Below, piece after piece: positions 56,067 to 64,000 of a stretch of DNA of 64,000 bases. A program made the position numbers and the translations under genes. This stretch comes from Nioella halotolerans (lineage in GTDB: Bacteria; Pseudomonadota; Alphaproteobacteria; Rhodobacterales; Rhodobacteraceae), in NCBI GenBank assembly GCA_003428585.1, contig QVQC01000062.1:52804-116803 (forward strand). The letters are read 5' to 3'. The first letter of the stretch is position 1, and the number at the start of each line of letters is the position of its first letter. The notes beneath the pieces are model-generated. The model made no database searches. It was given only the letters and a program-made list of their open reading frames with translations, and was not told the origin of the DNA.

Positions 56067-58312
56067 CAGTCCCCCTTGTCCCGGATCGCGGCCAGAACGC
56101 GCGAGGGGCGCAGCGGCAGGTCGGTGATGCGCTTGCCGGTCGCCTCGCGCACGGCATTCGCGATGGCGGGCAGGGGCGGGGTGATGCCGGTTTCGCCGAC
56201 GCCGCGCACGCCGTAGGGGTGGCCGGGGTTCGGCACCTCCACGATCACCGTGTCGATCATCGGCAGGTCGGAGGCGACGGGCACCCGGTAATCGAGGAAG
56301 CCCGCATTCTGCAACCGCCCGTCCTGGCCGTAGATGTATTCCTCGTTCAGGGTCCAACCGATGCCCTGCACCGCGCCGCCCTGAAACTGCCCCTCGACAT
56401 AGGCGGGGTGGATCGCCTTGCCCGCGTCCTGCACTACGAGGTAACGCAGGATCGTCGTGCGCCCGGTCTCGGGGTCGACCTCCACATCCACCACGTGGGT
56501 GCCGAAACTTCCGGAAAATCCCGCGGGCGTGTCCTCGAAATGGCCAGAGATCGGGCCGCCGGTCTCGCCCATCTCGGCCGCGATCTCGGCAATCGGCATG
56601 GGCGGGAATTCCCCGGCATTGGGGCCCGACGGCTTGGCGCAGCCGTCTTCCCAGGTCACCGCCTCGGCGTCGATCCCCCATTTGTCGGCGGCCCGCTTGC
56701 ACAGCTTGGTGATGCAGTCTTCGGCCGCCCGGATCGTGGCCAGACCGCTGGCGAAGGTCGCGCGGCTGCCATGGGTCGGTTCGTTCACGCCAAGCGCCCC
56801 GGTGTCGGAGATGTTCACGCGCACGTTCTCGTAAGCCACCCCGAACGCCTCCGCTGCCATCAACGCCATCGACGCGCGGCTGCCGCCGATATCTGGCGTT
56901 CCGATCGACACCGTGACCGTGCCATCCTCGGAAATCGCAACGGAGGCGGAGGTTTCCCCGCCATGGTTCATCCAGTATCCCGAGGCGACCCCGCGCCCCT
57001 GGTTGGGGCCGAGCGGCGCATGGTAGTTGGCATGCGCCTTCGCGGCTTCCAGCGTCTCCACCAGACCGATGGGCCCGTATTTCGGGCCGAAGGTCGCGCG
57101 GGTGCCCTCGCGCGCGGCGTTTTTCAGCCGCGTGTCGATCGGGTCGAGCCCCAGCTTCCGGCACAGTTCATCCAGCACGCTTTCGGTGGCAAACGCCGCC
57201 ATCGGGGCGCCGGGCGCGCGGTAGGCGGCCTGCTTGGGCCGGTTGGCCAGAACGTCGTAGCCGACCTGGTGCACGTGTTCGATGTCGTAATTGCCGAAGG
57301 CCAGCATGGTGGTCACATCGACCGGCGCGCCGGGAAAGGCGCCGCCCTGCATGCGGAAGGTGCCCGACGCGGCAGTGATCCGCCCGTCCTTCGTTATGCC
57401 CATTTTCACGTCCATCGAGGCCGAGGCGGTCGGCCCGGTGGCGCGCAGCACCTCGCCGCGGGTCATCACCATCTTGACCGGCTTGCCGCCGGCCTTGCGT
57501 GACAGGGCCAGCGACAAAGGTTCGATGAACACGGTCGTCTTGCCGCCGAACCCGCCGCCAATTTCCGATGGCGTGACCCGCAGGCCGGTCGCCTCGGTGC
57601 CAAGGATCGCGGCGGACATGCGGCGCACGAACCAGTGGCCCTGCGTCGTGACCCACATCTCGCCGCGCCCGTCGGCGCCCATCTGGCCAAGGCAGGCCTG
57701 CGGCTCGATATAGCCCTGGTGCGCGGCCTCGGTGGTAAAGCTCTTCTCGATCACCAGGTCGGCCTCGGCAAAGCCCTTTTCCAGCTCGCCGCGCCCGCTT
57801 TCGAAATAGCGCACCACGTTGGGGTGCATCCCCTCGGGAACGGAGAAATCGGCGGCGCCGTCGCGGATCACCGGGGCGCCCTCGGCCATCGCCGCGTCCA
57901 CGTCCGTGACGTGCGGCAAGGGCTCGTAGTCCACCACGATCGCCTTGGCGGCGTCACGCGCGATCAGGGGCGAGGTGGCGGCGACGGCGGCGACGGCATG
58001 GCCATCGTAGAGCGCCTTTTCCCCGGCCATGCAGTTTTCCTGAAGGTTCCAGTCCTCGCCGTCCAGCCCGTCCGGGAAATCGGCGCGCGTGACCACCGCC
58101 TTCACGCCCTCCATTGCAAGCGCCTTCGTCGCGTCGATCTTCAGGATCCTCGCATGCGCATGGGGGCTGCGCACCACCGCGCCGTGCAACATGCCCGGCA
58201 CGTTGATATCTGCGCCGTAACGCGCCCGCCCGGTGACCTTGTCAAGCCCGTCGGGCCGGTCCGGGGTGGTGCCGATATACTTGTAGGCGGTCTTCGGTCC
58301 GTCGAGTGCCAT
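56066..58312 (-). CDS. Xanthine dehydrogenase-family molybdopterin-binding subunit
   Basis: The 748-residue protein has the aldehyde oxidase/xanthine dehydrogenase a/b hammerhead (GLDKVTGRARYGADINVPGM), the cofactor motifs GGGFGGKT, QAAYRAPGAPMAAFATES and the catalytic glutamate region GVRGVGETGITPPLPAIANA. It lacks the AYXCSFR loop of CO dehydrogenase, so CO is not the substrate. The family hydroxylates purines, N-heterocycles, aldehydes or reduces 4-hydroxybenzoyl-CoA; which one is open. It overlaps its neighbours by one base on each side. Confidence 0.92.
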   Translation of the reverse strand: MALDGPKTAYKYIGTTPDRPDGLDKVTGRARYGADINVPGMLHGAVVRSPHAHARILKIDATKALAMEGVKAVVTRADFPDGLDGEDWNLQENCMAGEKALYDGHAVAAVAATSPLIARDAAKAIVVDYEPLPHVTDVDAAMAEGAPVIRDGAADFSVPEGMHPNVVRYFESGRGELEKGFAEADLVIEKSFTTEAAHQGYIEPQACLGQMGADGRGEMWVTTQGHWFVRRMSAAILGTEATGLRVTPSEIGGGFGGKTTVFIEPLSLALSRKAGGKPVKMVMTRGEVLRATGPTASASMDVKMGITKDGRITAASGTFRMQGGAFPGAPVDVTTMLAFGNYDIEHVHQVGYDVLANRPKQAAYRAPGAPMAAFATESVLDELCRKLGLDPIDTRLKNAAREGTRATFGPKYGPIGLVETLEAAKAHANYHAPLGPNQGRGVASGYWMNHGGETSASVAISEDGTVTVSIGTPDIGGSRASMALMAAEAFGVAYENVRVNISDTGALGVNEPTHGSRATFASGLATIRAAEDCITKLCKRAADKWGIDAEAVTWEDGCAKPSGPNAGEFPPMPIAEIAAEMGETGGPISGHFEDTPAGFSGSFGTHVVDVEVDPETGRTTILRYLVVQDAGKAIHPAYVEGQFQGGAVQGIGWTLNEEYIYGQDGRLQNAGFLDYRVPVASDLPMIDTVIVEVPNPGHPYGVRGVGETGITPPLPAIANAVREATGKRITDLPLRPSRVLAAIRDKGD

Positions 58313-58794
58313 TATGACGCCTCCCGCATTTCCGTGGCCGCGTCCATCACGGCGCGCACGATCTTGTCATAGCCGGTGCAGCGGCAGAGATTGCCCGCCA
58401 GCCAGTAGCGCACCTCGGTTTCGCTCGGGTCCGGGTTGCGTTCCAGCAGGTTTTTCGCCGCGACGAGGATACCGGGCGTGCAGATCCCGCATTGCAGGGC
58501 GGCGTGTTCGATGAACTTGCGCTGCAAGGGGTGCAGGCTTTCGCCGTCCGCCATGCCTTCCACGGTGCCGATCTGCTTGCCCTCGGCCTCGACGCCAAGG
58601 ACGAGGCAGGAACAGACCAGCCGCCCGTCCAGCGTGACGGAACAGGCGCCGCAATCGCCGGTGCCGCAGCCCTCCTTGGCCCCCATGGCGCCGAGGTGGT
58701 CGCGCAGGCAATCGAGCAGGGTTTCGCGCGGGTCGCACAGGAAATCGACCGCGTCGCCGTTCAACTCCGTGCTGACATGGATGCGTTTGGTCAT
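58312..58794 (-). CDS. Xanthine dehydrogenase-family 2Fe-2S subunit
   Basis: The 160-residue protein binds two [2Fe-2S] clusters: GCGTGDCGACSVTLDG with a further Cys in LVCSC (plant-ferredoxin type), and QCGICTPG with CRCTGY (helical domain). It passes electrons from the molybdenum site to FAD. Size and order match CoxS/XdhC-type small subunits. It overlaps the FAD-subunit gene by four bases. Confidence 0.95.
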   Translation of the reverse strand: MTKRIHVSTELNGDAVDFLCDPRETLLDCLRDHLGAMGAKEGCGTGDCGACSVTLDGRLVCSCLVLGVEAEGKQIGTVEGMADGESLHPLQRKFIEHAALQCGICTPGILVAAKNLLERNPDPSETEVRYWLAGNLCRCTGYDKIVRAVMDAATEMREAS

Positions 58795-59657
58795 GCGGTT
58801 CCTCCTTTCGCGCGGGCATGGGCGATTTTCGCGGCCCGCCGGGCCAGAACCCCGGCCACGTGGGTGCGGAATTCGATCGTGCCGCGCTTGTCGTCGATGG
58901 GCTGGCAGGCGGCAGAGGCCGCCTCGGCCAACCGGTCAAGCGCCGCCGCCTCCAGCGTCGTGCCGAGGATCGCCTCGCCCGCCTCGGGCACCAGCCGGAC
59001 CGTGGGCGCGACCGCGCCGAGGACGACGCGCGCCTCGGTGACGGTGTCGCCGTCCAGCCGCAGGTTCACCGCGCAGCCCACCACGGCAATATCCATTTCC
59101 GTGCGCGGGATGAAACGCAGGTAAGCGTCACCGCCGTGCTGCCCCCGCGCCGGTATGGTCACGCCGGTGATCACCTCGCCCTTGGCCAGCGAGGTCTTGC
59201 CGGGACCGGCGGGGATCTCTTCCACCGCGACTTCCCGGCTGCCCTTCGGTCCGATCACGGTTACGGTGCATCCCGCCGCGATCAGGCCCGGCACGCCGTC
59301 GGCGGCGGGCGAGCCGTTGCACAGGTTGCCCACCAGCGTCGCGCGCCCCTGCACCTGGGTGGAGCCGATCAGGTCCATGCCCTCGACCAGCCCCGGCCAG
59401 TCGGCGCAAAGCGCCGCGTTCTCGGTCATTTCGGCGCCCGACACGGCCGCGCCGATGCGCCAGCCGCCATCCCCGGTCCGGGTGATCGCTTTCGCGGCGG
59501 GGATATGCTTGATGTCGATCAGGTCGTCGGGCGTCACCAGATCGCTGCGCAATTGCACCAGCACATCTGTGCCGCCCGCAAGGAACCGGGTGGTGCCGGC
59601 GGCCCGCGCGGCAATCGCGGCGGCATCCTCGAAGGTTTCCGGGGTGTGATAGTTCAT
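58791..59657 (-). CDS. Xanthine dehydrogenase-family FAD-binding subunit
   Basis: The 288-residue protein has the FAD motifs FLAGGTDVLVQLRSD and STQVQGRATLVGNLCNGSPAAD, and a CO_deh_flav_C domain. It is the medium (CoxM-like) subunit of the hydroxylase. ATG 59657 follows GAGGGAG; an upstream in-frame ATG at 59831 would overlap the cueR gene. It is the first gene of the four-gene leftward operon. Confidence 0.93.
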   Translation of the reverse strand: MNYHTPETFEDAAAIAARAAGTTRFLAGGTDVLVQLRSDLVTPDDLIDIKHIPAAKAITRTGDGGWRIGAAVSGAEMTENAALCADWPGLVEGMDLIGSTQVQGRATLVGNLCNGSPAADGVPGLIAAGCTVTVIGPKGSREVAVEEIPAGPGKTSLAKGEVITGVTIPARGQHGGDAYLRFIPRTEMDIAVVGCAVNLRLDGDTVTEARVVLGAVAPTVRLVPEAGEAILGTTLEAAALDRLAEAASAACQPIDDKRGTIEFRTHVAGVLARRAAKIAHARAKGGTA

Positions 59658-59784
59658 GGCGGCTCCCTCTTGGGCGCGCACGGGGCGCGTCCGGTGGCGT
59701 TGCGTGACAGGGTAACCAAGCAGCGGCGAATGTCGAGACGTGGGCGCGGCATTTGCGGGCCGACCCGCGACCATCGCCGCGCCG

Positions 59785-60171
59785 TCAGCCGTTTTCCAGC
59801 CCGTGCAGGATCGGGCAATCGGGCTTGTCATCGCCCGAGCAGGCGCGCACGAGATGCGACAGCGTTTCCCGCATCGCCGAAAGCTCCGCGATCTTGCGGT
59901 CGATCCGGGCGAGATGATCCTCCGCGATTCGCTTCACATCGGCGCTTGCGCGGCTGTCATCCTCGTAAAGCGCCAGCAGCGCCCGGCAATCCTCGATCGA
60001 AAAGCCGAGCGACCGCGCCCGCCCCAGAAAGGTCAGCTTGTGCAGGTCAGCTTCGCGGAACCTTCGATAGCCATTGGCGGCGCGCTGCGGGGTGACGAGG
60101 CCGATATCCTCGTAGTAGCGGATCGTCTTTGCGGGCAGACCGGCGCGTTCGGCCACATCTCCGATATTCAT
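59785..60171 (-). CDS. cueR: MerR-family copper-responsive regulator CueR
   Basis: The 128-residue protein has the MerR helix-turn-helix (NIGDVAERAGLPAKTIRYYE, NGYRRFREADLHKLTFLGRA), a dimerisation helix and the C-terminal Cys-x7-Cys loop (CSGDDKPDCPIL) that binds Cu(I) in CueR. It lies 10 bases after copA in the same direction, so it is probably co-transcribed and autoregulated from the promoter at 62727-62757. Confidence 0.92.
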   Translation of the reverse strand: MNIGDVAERAGLPAKTIRYYEDIGLVTPQRAANGYRRFREADLHKLTFLGRARSLGFSIEDCRALLALYEDDSRASADVKRIAEDHLARIDRKIAELSAMRETLSHLVRACSGDDKPDCPILHGLENG

Positions 60172-60181
60172 GGGCGTCTCC

Positions 60182-62689
60182 TTATTCCGCGGGCGCCGGC
60201 ACGGCGGCGGCGGTGGCGGACGGGGTCGCGCGGGTGGCGGCGGGGCCGTGCCCCTCGGGCACCCGGCGCAGGCGCAGCGCGTTCGTGAGCACGAAGACCG
60301 AGGACAGCGCCATCGCCCCGGCGGCCAGTGCCGGCGACAGCAGCATGCCGGTCAGCGGGTAGATGACACCCGCCGCGACCGGGATCAGCAACGTGTTGTA
60401 GGCGAAGGCCCAAAACAGGTTCTGCCGGATATTGGCAATGGTTCGCTGGCTGATGCGGATCGCGTTGGTCACGCCGAAGACATCGCCCGAGATCAGCACC
60501 ACGTCCGCCGCCTCGATGGCGATATCGGTGCCGGTGCCGATGGCGATGCCGACATCCGCCGCCGCGAGTGCGGGCGCGTCGTTGATACCGTCCCCGACGA
60601 AGGCGACCGGGCCTTGAGCGCGTAGATCCTCGACCGCCGCGACCTTGCCCTCCGGCAACACGCCGGCGACGACATGGTCGATGCCGAGGTCGCGCGCGAT
60701 GGCGTTTGCGGTGGTCGGGCTGTCACCGGTGATCATCGCGGTCTGAAGCCCGAGGGCGCGCAAGGCCGACAGGGCGGCTGGGGTGGACGGCTTGACCGGG
60801 TCCGCAACGGCGATCAGCGCGGCAAGCCGGCCGTCCACGGCGGCAAAAAGCGCGGTCTTGCCCGCCGCGGCCAAATCCTCGGCCTCATCCGAAAGCGGGG
60901 CGGTGTCGATGCCCTCCCGCTCCATGTAGCGCGCGGCGCCGACCTGAACCCGCTGGCCGTCGACCCGTGCCTCGGCCCCGAAGCCCGTCACGGATTGAAA
61001 GGCGTCGGCGCCCGGCACATCCAGCCCGCGCGCCTTTGCCGCGCGAAGGATCGCCTCGGCGATGGGGTGCTCCGACTGCGCCTCCACCGCGGCGACCAGC
61101 CGCAGCGCCTCGGTCTCGGTCATGTCCATGGGCGTCAGCGCGACGAGGTCCGGGCGCCCCTCGGTCAGGGTGCCGGTCTTGTCGAAGGCCACGACGCGCG
61201 CCGATTGCAGCCGTTGCAGCGCCTCGCCCTTGCGAAACAGCACGCCCATTTCCGCAGCGCGGCCGGTGCCCACCATGATCGAGGTCGGCGTGGCCAGTCC
61301 CATGGCGCAGGGGCAGGCGATGATCATGACGGAGACCCCGGCGACAAGCGCCAGCGGCAACGCCGGGGCGGGGCCGAAGGCGAGCCAGAGGACCACGGTG
61401 GCAAGGCTGGCGGCGATGACGGCGGGGACGAACCACGCGGTGACGCGGTCGACCATGCCCTGGATGGGCAGTTTCGCCCCCTGTGCCTGCTCGACCATGG
61501 CGACGATGCGCGACAGCATCGTGTCGCGGCCCACCTTCTCGGCCCGGAACGTCAGCGCGCCGGCGCCGTTGACGGTGCCGCCCACGACCTGCGCGCCGCG
61601 CGATTTCGAAACCGGGATCGGCTCGCCCGTCAGCATCGACTCGTCGACATGGCTTTCGCCCGCGGTCACGACACCGTCGACGGCGATCTTCTCGCCGGGG
61701 CGCACCTGCAGGATGTCGCCTTCGGTGACCTCTTCGATGGGCAGGTCGACAACCTCGCCGTCGCGCTCCACACGGGCGGTTTTCGCCTGCAACGACAAGA
61801 GCTTGTGGATTGCTTCGCCGGTGCGGCCCTTGGCCCGCGCCTCCAGCCAGCGGCCCAGCAGGATCAGCGCGACGATAACGCCCGCCGCCTCGAAATAGAC
61901 ATGCGCGGTGCCCTCCGGCAGCAGGCCGGGCGCGAAGGTTGACAGGGTGGAATAGGCGAAGGCGGCAAGCGTGCCGAGCGCGACCAGCGAGTTCATGTCC
62001 GGCGCGCCCTTGGCAAGCGCGGGCAAGCCCTTGATGTAGAACACGCGCCCGGGACCGGCGAGGGCGAGGCCGACAAGCACGAATTGCGCCACGCGGCTGG
62101 TTTGCTCGCCGATCGTGGTGGCCACGAGATGGTGCAGCGCGGGGAAAAGATGCCCGCCCATTTCGACCAGAAAGACCGGCAGGACAAGCAGCGCGGCGGT
62201 GAGGGTCTGGCGCGCAAGTTTCTGGCTTTCCTTCTCTTTCCGGTCATCGGTGTCGTCCGCGTCGCCGTTCGGCAGGTGCGCGGTGTAGCCCGTTGCGCTG
62301 GCCGCGCGGGCGATCTCGGCCGGGCCGGTCTGGCCGACGAGGTAGCGCACCTGCGCGGTTTCCGTGGCGAGGTTGACCGAGGCCGCCAGAACCCCCGGCG
62401 CGTCCGTCAGCGCGCGCTCCACGCGGGCCACGCAGGAGGCGCAGGACATGCCCTCGACGGCGAGGGTCACGTCGGCCTCTGCCGCCGGGTAACCAGCTGT
62501 TTTCAATGCTTTTTTCAAGTCGTCCAACGCCACCTCGCGGCTATGGTCCACGCGGGCGGATTCGCTGGCGAAACTGACCTCTGCGCGGGTCACGCCGGGC
62601 ACCTCGGCAAGCGCGGTCTCGGCGCGGCGGACGCAGCTGGCGCAGTTGAGCCCCGTGATCTGCAAGTTGGTGGTGGCGGTGTTGGTCAT
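60182..62689 (-). CDS. copA: Copper-exporting P1B-type ATPase CopA
   Basis: The 835-residue protein has two N-terminal heavy-metal domains (CASC at 16-19 and 83-86), then membrane helices, the TGEP motif, the metal-transport motif CPC at about 459-461, the phosphorylated Asp503 in DKTGTLT, and [18 protein letters not shown]. It exports Cu(I) from the cytoplasm. A histidine-bearing helix ([12 protein letters not shown]) opens the membrane part. The adjacent cueR gene and the MerR-type promoter confirm copper control. Confidence 0.95.
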   Translation of the reverse strand: MTNTATTNLQITGLNCASCVRRAETALAEVPGVTRAEVSFASESARVDHSREVALDDLKKALKTAGYPAAEADVTLAVEGMSCASCVARVERALTDAPGVLAASVNLATETAQVRYLVGQTGPAEIARAASATGYTAHLPNGDADDTDDRKEKESQKLARQTLTAALLVLPVFLVEMGGHLFPALHHLVATTIGEQTSRVAQFVLVGLALAGPGRVFYIKGLPALAKGAPDMNSLVALGTLAAFAYSTLSTFAPGLLPEGTAHVYFEAAGVIVALILLGRWLEARAKGRTGEAIHKLLSLQAKTARVERDGEVVDLPIEEVTEGDILQVRPGEKIAVDGVVTAGESHVDESMLTGEPIPVSKSRGAQVVGGTVNGAGALTFRAEKVGRDTMLSRIVAMVEQAQGAKLPIQGMVDRVTAWFVPAVIAASLATVVLWLAFGPAPALPLALVAGVSVMIIACPCAMGLATPTSIMVGTGRAAEMGVLFRKGEALQRLQSARVVAFDKTGTLTEGRPDLVALTPMDMTETEALRLVAAVEAQSEHPIAEAILRAAKARGLDVPGADAFQSVTGFGAEARVDGQRVQVGAARYMEREGIDTAPLSDEAEDLAAAGKTALFAAVDGRLAALIAVADPVKPSTPAALSALRALGLQTAMITGDSPTTANAIARDLGIDHVVAGVLPEGKVAAVEDLRAQGPVAFVGDGINDAPALAAADVGIAIGTGTDIAIEAADVVLISGDVFGVTNAIRISQRTIANIRQNLFWAFAYNTLLIPVAAGVIYPLTGMLLSPALAAGAMALSSVFVLTNALRLRRVPEGHGPAATRATPSATAAAVPAPAE

Positions 62690-62726
62690 GACATGTCTTT
62701 CGGGTCGGAAACGTCCATTGACACGT

Positions 62727-62757
62727 CACATAGGGATTCCAGTCAATGGAAGGTCAA
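62727..62757 (-). promoter_or_regulatory. MerR/CueR-type promoter of copA-cueR
   Basis: Read on the minus strand: -35 TTGACC (62757-62752), a 19-base spacer, and -10 TATGTG (62732-62727). The over-long spacer carries the dyad CCTTCC-N7-GGAATC, close to the CueR box CCTTCC-N7-GGAAGG. The arrangement is the classic MerR-family one, in which the activator untwists the spacer. Confidence 0.85.
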
Positions 62758-62781
62758 GGGTCATGCCCCGCGAAAAATGGT

Positions 62782-62831
62782 GGGCACCCCCTGTGCACCT
62801 TGTGTGCACCCCCCGTACACCCCCCGTGCAG
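62782..62831. repeat. Five 11-bp-phased GTGCAC-like repeats
   Basis: Hexamers GGGCAC, GTGCAC, GTGCAC, GTACAC and GTGCAG start at 62782, 62793, 62804, 62815 and 62826, each exactly 11 bases apart and mostly separated by C-runs. One helical turn per unit puts them on one face of the DNA. The array lies between the copA promoter and the DUF2478 gene. Confidence 0.7.
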
Positions 62832-62909
62832 ACAAGTCGTGCCCGGCTTGACGGGAACGCGGCGGCGGCGCATCACGGGGTCCGGGGATGGATCGCGGAG
62901 GATCAGCGC

Positions 62910-63416
62910 GTGAAAATCGGATACGTGATGTCAGAGGGGCGGGGCGATGTGGACCTCTTGATGGCGCGCTTTGCCGGGGCGCTGATGGCGCGCGGCGTGG
63001 CCGTGGCCGGCGTGGTGCAGACCAACACCGAGTGCGGCGAGGACCGGCCCTGCGACATGGATGTGCGGGTGCTGCCCGACGGGCCGGTGTTGCGCATCAG
63101 CCAGGACCTCGGGCCGGGATCGCGCGGCTGCCGTCTGGACGCGGACGCGCTGGAACAGGCGGTGGGGCTGGTGGCGGCGCGGTTGTCGGGCGATACGCGG
63201 CTTCTGATCGTCAACAAGTTCGGCAAGCAGGAATCCGAGGGCGGCGGTTTTCGCAACCTGATCGGCACCGCGCTGGCAGAGGGGATCCCGGTGCTGGTCG
63301 GGCTCAACGGCCTCAACCGCGCGGCCTTCGCGGCCTTTGCCGGTGACATGGCGGATCCCGTCGCGCCGGATCCCGAGGCGCTGATGGCGTGGTTGTCGCA
63401 GCTGGCGGTGGCGTGA
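62910..63416 (+). CDS. DUF2478 protein (molybdenum-metabolism-associated, NTPase-like)
   Basis: The 168-residue protein (KIGYVMSEGRGDVDLLMARF, VAGVVQTNTECGEDRPCDMD, LPDGPVLRISQDLGPGSRGC, LIVNKFGKQESEGGGFRNLI) matches DUF2478, often encoded beside molybdate transport or molybdopterin genes in alphaproteobacteria. NKFGKQE suggests nucleotide binding, but no function is established to my knowledge. Start GTG 62910 follows GGAGGATC. The molybdoenzyme operon is 3 kb away, across the copper genes. Confidence 0.85.
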   Translation: MKIGYVMSEGRGDVDLLMARFAGALMARGVAVAGVVQTNTECGEDRPCDMDVRVLPDGPVLRISQDLGPGSRGCRLDADALEQAVGLVAARLSGDTRLLIVNKFGKQESEGGGFRNLIGTALAEGIPVLVGLNGLNRAAFAAFAGDMADPVAPDPEALMAWLSQLAVA

Positions 63417-63629
63417 GCGGGGAGGCACGGTGACAGGTTGGTTGCCGGCTTGGCGGTGCTTGCGGCCGCCCGATCTTGGGCCATCTTTGACCTGACCTGA
63501 CCTGGACCAACCCGGCGCATCGCGAACGGTCCGCACCTGATGTGAGTTACTCGGCTCGCCATTGGTTTGCATGCGCCGTTCGGCGAACGTGCGCGCGTCA
63601 GATTTGGGCAGGGAGGGGAGGTTGCAAAA
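63417..63629 (+). other. Gap before the methyltransferase relic
   Basis: I see no gene here. The stretch contains imperfect short repeats of GACCTG (63488-63505). The composition becomes less GC-rich towards the relic. Confidence 0.4.
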
Positions 63630-63890
63630 CTGGTCACGAGAGATAGCCAGTTCTATGGTTTCACGGCACCAAATGGAAAGGTTCACACCCTCCCAGCCGG
63701 GCGCTGCTGGCTTTACACTTGGCCTGTGATGCAGGAAAGAATCGCAGGAAATCGAATTTGGTTTGGTGCAACAGGAAATAATGCACCTCAAGAAAAGAAG
63801 TTCTTGTCCGAGGCCAAAGCCGGTCTGACCCCAAATACCGCGGTGTCAGCAAACCGTGTTGGTTCCACCTTTGTTCTTCGGCTCCAGTAG
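63630..63890 (+). pseudogene. Relic of a type III restriction-modification DNA methyltransferase (Mod)
   Basis: About 80 residues read as an internal piece of a Mod-type adenine methyltransferase: YGFTAPNGKVHTLPAGRCW, AGNRIWFGATGNNAPQEKKF and LSEAKAGLTPNTAVSANRVG followed by ST. The N-terminal catalytic motifs (DPPY and FxGxG) and the C-terminal part are absent, and the frame stops six residues after VGST. The visible open frame starts at 63567 with unrelated residues. Base composition here is clearly lower in GC than the surroundings, consistent with acquired DNA now decayed. Confidence 0.65.
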
Positions 63891-63929
63891 GGTAGTGTCC
63901 GAGATGCCCGCCATCCCAGGAGACCCGCC

Positions 63930-64000
63930 ATGCCCCATTTCGATCCGGCCGAGTTTGGCCACATGCTGGCCCGCCTGACACCACGCGAGTCACTTACGGC
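63930..64000 (+). CDS. Start of an unidentified ORF cut by the window end
   Basis: An ATG at 63930, preceded by AGGAG at seven bases, opens a frame (PHFDPAEFGHMLARLTPRES) that runs off the window. I do not recognise it. The placement directly after a truncated Mod relic, and GGGTAGTGTCC at 63890-63900 just before it, would fit the end of an insertion sequence with its transposase, but the inverted partner is not visible. Confidence 0.4.
   Translation, partial: MPHFDPAEFGHMLARLTPRESLT

Noticed and set aside
56066-58312. Carbon monoxide dehydrogenase large subunit
   Set aside because: The active-site loop reads AYRAPGAP, not the AYXCSFR loop with the copper-binding Cys.
62782-62831. CRISPR array
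   Set aside because: The unit is 11 bases with no unique spacers and no cas genes.
63567-63890. Intact small gene
   Set aside because: The recognisable part is an internal slice of a much larger methyltransferase, and the start lacks a good ribosome-binding site.

Overview
The window reads as a chromosome segment of a high-GC alphaproteobacterium, most likely a Rhodobacterales (Roseobacter-type) bacterium. The support is the sciP-ctrA pair with a CtrA-like box and a GANTC site upstream of ctrA, a pobA/pcaQ/pcaDCHG protocatechuate cluster, TRAP and ribose-type ABC importers, xanthine-dehydrogenase-type molybdoenzyme genes, a DUF2478 protein, and uniformly GC-rich third codon positions. All taxonomic and functional calls are from reading the sequence and from memory of families; no search was run.

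Region 1 (1-21957) is a large catabolic locus. At the left edge is the end of one ribose-type ABC importer plus a Gfo/Idh/MocA oxidoreductase. A long leftward operon (12759 to 2989) encodes a cytoplasmic regulator that fuses a winged helix to a MalE/UgpB-like solute-binding domain, an SDR, a divergent M24-fold protein, acetoin-dehydrogenase-type E1 alpha and beta, a lipoyl-bearing E2 whose acyltransferase domain is degenerate, an aldehyde dehydrogenase, and a separate lipoyl-less E2 that keeps the catalytic motif. Divergently (12977 to 20011) run a periplasmic binding protein, a second SDR, two permeases, a double ATPase, a 3-hydroxyisobutyrate-dehydrogenase-like protein and a ThuA-like protein. 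An Lrp-type regulator and a DmdA/GcvT-like folate enzyme follow. The simplest reading is import of a small polyol- or sugar-like compound, oxidation by SDRs, thiolytic cleavage of a 2-oxo acid or acyloin, and oxidation of a released aldehyde. The substrate is unknown. This is the best candidate in the window for an undescribed system.

Region 2 (22031-44572) is mostly housekeeping: a YhaO/YhaN-like nuclease/ATPase pair, a secreted hypothetical, mnmA, sciP, ctrA, ligA, recG, a Kef-type antiporter, a P2-type cation ATPase, a RimK/RimB-like/aspartoacylase-like trio, tRNA-Asn(GTT), an MBL-fold hydrolase, an EnvZ-like sensor kinase and a tRNA with anticodon CAT.

Region 3 (44703-55784) holds a fumarylacetoacetate-hydrolase-family protein, a three-part TRAP transporter behind an operator-rich leader, and a protocatechuate branch: pcaQ divergent from pobA-pcaD-pcaC-pcaH-pcaG, followed by a BKACE-family enzyme (possibly replacing PcaIJ and PcaF) and a ribokinase-like kinase. 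pcaB is not seen.

Region 4 (55821-64000) has a leftward molybdenum hydroxylase operon (FAD, 2Fe-2S, Mo subunits and a MoaD-like protein), a copA-cueR copper operon with a textbook 19-bp-spacer MerR-type promoter, an array of 11-bp-phased GTGCAC-like repeats, a DUF2478 protein, a relic of a type III restriction-modification methyltransferase, and the first codons of an unidentified ORF at the right edge.
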